Shown in pieces: positions 5,582 to 8,485 of a DNA stretch of 8,485 nucleotides. The notes under the pieces are model-generated. The model searched no databases, was not told the origin of the DNA, and saw nothing but the letters and a program-made list of their open reading frames with translations. This DNA is from Microbacteriaceae bacterium. Lineage in GTDB: Bacteria > Actinomycetota > Actinomycetes > Actinomycetales > Microbacteriaceae. How positions within the stretch are numbered: the stretch's first letter is position 1; every line of letters begins with the position of its first letter. Location of the stretch: assembly GCA_011620705.1 (NCBI GenBank), contig WOYR01000130.1:1-8485 (forward strand), given 5' to 3'. Position numbers and translations under genes: made by a program.

Positions 5582-6846
5582 GCCTTGATGAACCAGACAG
5601 CGAAGGCGCCCAGCACCGCGAGCACGATGCCGATCGGGAACAGGGCGATGTATCCGCCGAAGGTCAGGATGACGAATCCTGCGACTCCCGGCGCGAGCAT
5701 CTGCGGCAGGGTGGCGGCGATGTTCACGACTCCGAGGTCCTTCGCGAAGGAGCTGGCGGAGGGCAGGACTTCGCTCATCAGCGCCTGGTCGACCGCCTGG
5801 AAGCAGCCGAACCCGACACCGGAGACGAAGGAGAACAGCAGCCAGCCGATGAAGGTGGGGCTGACCATCGGGATGATCAGGGAGAGTCCCACAAGTGCCG
5901 ACGACGCGAAGACGAAGATCTTGCGCCGCCCCAGCTTGTCGGAGAGAGGTCCTGAGACCAGGGTGGCGACGAGGATGCCGACCAGGCTCACCACTCCGAA
6001 CAGCGGGATCGCGCTCGCGGCTCCCTTTCCGAGACCGATGTAGTCCTGCAGGATGTAGAGCTGGTATCCGGTCACCGCGAAATAGCCGGTGTAGAGCAGC
6101 AGCCGGCCGAGGAAGGCCCAGAAGAAGTCGGGATGCTTGATCGGGTTGACCCAGAAGGTGTGCAGGAACACGCCCAGCGAGAAGGGCTCGCGCTCGAGCT
6201 GCTTGCTCGAATGGTCGGGGTTGAAGACGACGAAGAGCGTGATGACGACCACGGCGAGGCCGGCGAAGAAGAGGTAGCCGCCGGGGATGTTCGAGGCGAA
6301 GAGCGAACCGACGACCTGGCCGCCGATCGCGCCCACCATGACCCCGACGCCCGAGAGCGCCGAGAAGGTCCCGCGGGCGGCGTGGGGCACCCGGTCGGGC
6401 AGGATCGCGCTGAGCGGCCCCTGCGTGAAGTTGTACGCCACCTGCACGATCACCCAGGCGATCCCGATCTGCACGACGCCGTTGGCCGCGGCCATGCCGA
6501 TGAGGGCGAGGCCCCCGATGATGGTGCCGCCGATCATCCACTGGGCACGACGGCCGAACCGCGAACGGGTGCGGTCGGAGATCAGGCCGGCGATGGGCTG
6601 GGCGACCATGGCCGCGAAGGAGCTGACCGTGGCGACGACCGCCAGGTTCGCCACCTTGTTCGCGGGGTCGACTCCGGCGATCTGCAGCGGAAGCAGAATG
6701 CCGGGAACGGCGCCCCAGATGATGAAGATGCTGAGATTGGCCGGGATGATCCAGGCGAGAAGCCTGCGGATGGTGCCCTTGACCGGCGGAAGAGGCTCCT
6801 CGGCCCCAGGGGGAAGGGCGGATGCCGTGTCGGACGTCGTTGTCAT
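5572..6846 (-). CDS. MFS transporter, 424 aa, probable glycoside/sugar importer
   Basis: Start ATG 6846-6844 (MTTTSDTASALPPG) has GAGAGGAA about 10 bases upstream; longer open frames to 7035 run into tetR and are not used. The protein has about twelve hydrophobic segments. The first loop carries the major-facilitator signature GLISDRTRSRFGRR (about 87-100), and the second half repeats it as GPLSDKLGRRK (about 299-309), the usual 6+6 duplication. A cytoplasmic linker (FNPDHSSKQLEREP, about 208-221) divides the halves. The length is normal for the family. The substrate cannot be read from sequence. Because the cytoplasmic beta-glucosidase gene follows only 40 bp later, import of a glycoside is the likeliest role; export under TetR control, as in drug pumps, is the alternative. 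TAG stop at 5574-5572. Confidence 0.9.
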   Translation of the reverse strand: MTTTSDTASALPPGAEEPLPPVKGTIRRLLAWIIPANLSIFIIWGAVPGILLPLQIAGVDPANKVANLAVVATVSSFAAMVAQPIAGLISDRTRSRFGRRAQWMIGGTIIGGLALIGMAAANGVVQIGIAWVIVQVAYNFTQGPLSAILPDRVPHAARGTFSALSGVGVMVGAIGGQVVGSLFASNIPGGYLFFAGLAVVVITLFVVFNPDHSSKQLEREPFSLGVFLHTFWVNPIKHPDFFWAFLGRLLLYTGYFAVTGYQLYILQDYIGLGKGAASAIPLFGVVSLVGILVATLVSGPLSDKLGRRKIFVFASSALVGLSLIIPMVSPTFIGWLLFSFVSGVGFGCFQAVDQALMSEVLPSASSFAKDLGVVNIAATLPQMLAPGVAGFVILTFGGYIALFPIGIVLAVLGAFAVWFIKAAR

Positions 6847-6892
6847 GTGTGTCGGTTCCTCTCGGAGGCTCGCCATCGAGCGATTCGCGGAC

Positions 6893-6922
6893 ACAGTACA
6901 GCGCTCGGGATTCGAATAGCAA
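6893..6922 (-). promoter_or_regulatory. Candidate promoter of the transporter-glucosidase operon
   Basis: TTGCTA (6922-6917), 18 bases, TACTGT (6898-6893), which leaves a leader of about 40 bases with a good ribosome binding site. The box TTCGAATC (6916-6909) sits between the two elements, and CGGTTTTCG lies just above at 6931-6939. Both boxes recur before the esterase gene. The -10 is weak (3 of 6). Confidence 0.35.
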
Positions 6923-6962
6923 GCGCCGTTCGGTTTTCGGCCTTCCGGAGGCGGGAGCCCGC

Positions 6963-7556
6963 TCATTCCCGGATGACGCGCTCCCAGAGGTAGGCGATGT
7001 GGCCTGCCATGTCGATCGAGCCGTCCAGCATCCACTGCGTCTGCAGGCCGTCGCTGGCGGCCATCAGGAGGTTCGCGATCATCTCGGGCTCGAGTGCCGC
7101 CGGCAGTTCGCCGGCCGATTGCTTCTCGCGGATCGCTCCCGCCACCATCTGCCGGAAGGAGTCGTATCGCTGCTGGAAGTACTCCCGGGCCGGATGCCCC
7201 GGCTCGGCCGCCTCGGTGGAGAACTGGGCGTAGAGCTGCACGAGCCCTGGCACGTCGGCGTTGTGGCGCACCACCCGGACCATGGCCTCGACGACGTCGG
7301 GGCGGGCATCCGGACGGTCGGGATCGGCGGCGAAGGTCACGGCATCCATTTCGTCCCGCTTGCGGAGCACCTCGGCGAAGAGCTGCTCCTTGGTGTCGAA
7401 GTAGTGCAGCAGCCCGGTCTGGCTGAGGCCCACCGCGGCGGCGAGATCGCGGATCGAGGTCTTGCGGTAGCCGTTGCGGGCGATGACCTCGAGAGCCGTC
7501 GTCAGGATCTCCTCGCGCTTGGCGATGCCTTTCGCATAAGCACCCCGTGCGGCCAT
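6963..7556 (-). CDS. TetR/AcrR-family transcriptional regulator, 197 aa
   Basis: The N-terminal domain is a clear TetR DNA-binding region: KREEILTTALEVIARNGYRKTSIRDLAAAVGLS in pieces at about 13-45, then QTGLLHYFDTKEQLFAEVL (about 46-64), which includes the recognition helix and the Y-F-K-E-L signature. Residues 70-197 are helical and variable, forming ligand pocket and dimer interface, with LVQLYAQFSTEA and MIANLLMAASDGLQ matching a common actinobacterial TetR_C type. ATG 7556-7554 lacks a Shine-Dalgarno; TACACT (7568-7563) ends 6 bases before it, so the message may be leaderless. It is divergent from the esterase (84 bp apart) and 116 bp above the transporter, so it most likely represses one or both until a ligand, perhaps the glycoside or its aglycone, binds. 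Confidence 0.92.
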   Translation of the reverse strand: MAARGAYAKGIAKREEILTTALEVIARNGYRKTSIRDLAAAVGLSQTGLLHYFDTKEQLFAEVLRKRDEMDAVTFAADPDRPDARPDVVEAMVRVVRHNADVPGLVQLYAQFSTEAAEPGHPAREYFQQRYDSFRQMVAGAIREKQSAGELPAALEPEMIANLLMAASDGLQTQWMLDGSIDMAGHIAYLWERVIRE

Positions 7557-7585
7557 AGCGTCAGTGTAGGTCAGCGGATCGCGGC

Positions 7586-7634
7586 TTGCGGGTCAAAACA
7601 GAATACGATACGGTTTTCGAATCTTCGGAGAGGA
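7586..7634 (+). promoter_or_regulatory. Esterase upstream region: weak promoter, TetR operator candidate and RBS
   Basis: TTGCGG (7586-7591), 17 bases, TACGGT (7609-7614) is a possible promoter of modest quality. AAAAC and GTTTT bound an imperfect 23-bp dyad at 7595-7617, with 8 of 11 arm positions pairing, which would cover spacer and -10. TTCGAATC follows at 7616-7623. AGGA (7631-7634) lies 6 bases before the GTG start, a normal ribosome binding site. Confidence 0.4.
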
Positions 7635-7640
7635 AGCGGC

Positions 7641-8485
7641 GTGAGCACCGTCGAGGCATCCACGACAGCGGGGAGGGTGCGCGGCACCTGGCGCGGCTCA
7701 TCAGCCGCATTTCTCGGCATCCCCTTCGCCGAACCGCCGGTCGGCGAACTGCGGTTCGCGGCCCCGGTGCCGCATGCGCCGTGGGCGGGGGTGCGCGACG
7801 CCCTCGAGTACGGCGCGACGCCGCAGAGGACGCAGCTGTCGGAGGTGACGTTGATCCCCGAGCCGTCGATCCCCGGCGACTCCACCCTCAACGTGAACGT
7901 CTTCACGCCGTCGCTCGACGGCAGCCTGCCCGTCCTGGTCTTCATCCACGGCGGGGGCTATGTCGCGGGCTCCCCCGCGAGCCCCTGGTACGACGGCGCG
8001 GCGTTCAACCGCGACGGCATCGTGACCGTTTCCATCTCGTACCGCCTCGGCTTCGACGGCTTCGGCTGGATCGAGGGCGCACCCCACAACCGGGGAGTGC
8101 TGGACTGGCTGCTCGCCCTGGAATGGGTCCGCGACAACATCGCCCACTTCGGCGGGGATCCCTCGCGGGTGACCATCGCCGGCCAGTCGGCCGGCGGCGG
8201 CGCCGTGCTCACGCTGCTGGCGATGCCGCGCGCGCAAGGCCTGTTCCAGGGCGCGTACTGCATCTCCGGCGCGCTCGCCGAGGTCGCACCCGACCGCGCA
8301 CGGGCGGTCGCGCAGAAGATCGCGCAGGCTGCGGGGGTCGAACCGACCCGGGAGGGCTTCGCCGGCCTCAGCGAAGAGGAACTGCTGAAAGCCCAGGCCT
8401 CGGTGACCGATGTCGGCGGGAACGGCGATCCGATGACGGGCGTGGCCACAATGCTCGAGGAAGGACTCGCGCTCGGGCCCGTGAT
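7641..8485 (+). CDS. Type B carboxylesterase, N-terminal 281 residues (3' end outside window)
   Basis: Starts at GTG 7641 (MSTVEASTTAGRVRGTW) with AGGA 6 bases upstream and stays open to the window end, so the product is partial; the family is usually about 480-520 residues. AFLGIPFAEPPVGELRF (about 23-39) is the classic N-terminal signature of type B carboxylesterases. HGGGYVAGS (about 103-111) supplies the oxyanion hole. GGDPSRVTIAGQSAGG (about 171-186) holds the nucleophile elbow, with Ser near 183. The acidic residue and the His of the triad would lie beyond the window. No signal peptide is seen, so it is likely cytoplasmic. It would hydrolyse carboxylic esters; its place beside TetR, transporter and GH3 suggests removal of an acyl group from the same substrate, which is inference. 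p-Nitrobenzyl- and cocaine-esterase-like enzymes belong to the same family. Confidence 0.93.
   Translation, partial: MSTVEASTTAGRVRGTWRGSSAAFLGIPFAEPPVGELRFAAPVPHAPWAGVRDALEYGATPQRTQLSEVTLIPEPSIPGDSTLNVNVFTPSLDGSLPVLVFIHGGGYVAGSPASPWYDGAAFNRDGIVTVSISYRLGFDGFGWIEGAPHNRGVLDWLLALEWVRDNIAHFGGDPSRVTIAGQSAGGGAVLTLLAMPRAQGLFQGAYCISGALAEVAPDRARAVAQKIAQAAGVEPTREGFAGLSEEELLKAQASVTDVGGNGDPMTGVATMLEEGLALGPV

Noticed and set aside
3975..5588. 537-aa plus-strand open frame
   Set aside because: It lies wholly opposite the GH3 gene, is rich in His/Arg/Gly without domains, and the minus-strand frame has clear catalytic motifs.
5528..6922. 464-aa minus-strand open frame
   Set aside because: It overlaps the MFS transporter in another frame, is Arg/Pro/His-rich and has no membrane segments.
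6940..6965. Intrinsic terminator after tetR
   Set aside because: Short GC-rich complementary stretches follow the stop, but the loops are too small and no U tract follows, so read-through into the transporter remains possible.
7701..8449. Minus-strand open frames opposite the carboxylesterase
   Set aside because: The plus-strand frame from 7641 shows HGGG and GQSAGG in the right order, so the minus-strand frames are shadows.
1..8485. CRISPR array, retron, phage structural genes or secondary-metabolite cluster
   Set aside because: No regularly spaced repeats, reverse transcriptase, phage proteins or biosynthetic enzymes were seen in either strand.

Overview
The window is GC-rich DNA with actinobacterial features: high-GC codon use, GTG starts, possible leaderless promoters, and protein types common in soil and plant Microbacteriaceae. 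I think a Microbacterium-like organism is likely, but the genus is an inference. No known defence or biosynthetic system stands out. The window is an accessory patch next to a tRNA, followed by a small sugar/ester utilisation locus.

Left part (1-3145): the 3' end of a YaeQ-family gene (+) faces a type II toxin-antitoxin pair on the minus strand, a Phd/YefM-type RelB antitoxin and a RelE toxin that overlap by 11 bases. Next is a 732-bp IS256-family element (1003-1734). Both terminal inverted repeats survive, but the middle of the transposase gene is gone. Only 30 bp further on is the stop codon of a complete Fic-domain AMP-transferase gene (minus strand). It has an N-terminal self-inhibitory motif, and a near-perfect 29-bp palindrome lies upstream of its start. 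About 180 bp of unassigned DNA with a possible 48-codon ORF separates this from the 3' end of a tRNA-Arg(ACG) gene at 3146-3221. TA pair, IS remnant, solitary Fic and a tRNA 3' end together look like a small integration hotspot, though I found no repeated attachment site inside the window.

Right part (3222-8485): three minus-strand genes run tetR (6963-7556), an MFS transporter (5572-6846) and a GH3 beta-glucosidase (3288-5531). Divergent from tetR is a type B carboxylesterase (7641 to beyond the window end). Transporter and glucosidase are 40 bp apart and probably co-transcribed, with a GC-rich hairpin at the junction. The parsimonious reading is a TetR-controlled module that imports a glycoside, perhaps an acylated plant compound, then cleaves its ester and beta-glucosidic bonds in the cytoplasm. 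Two short sequence boxes are shared by the transporter and esterase upstream regions, which fits one regulator acting at both.
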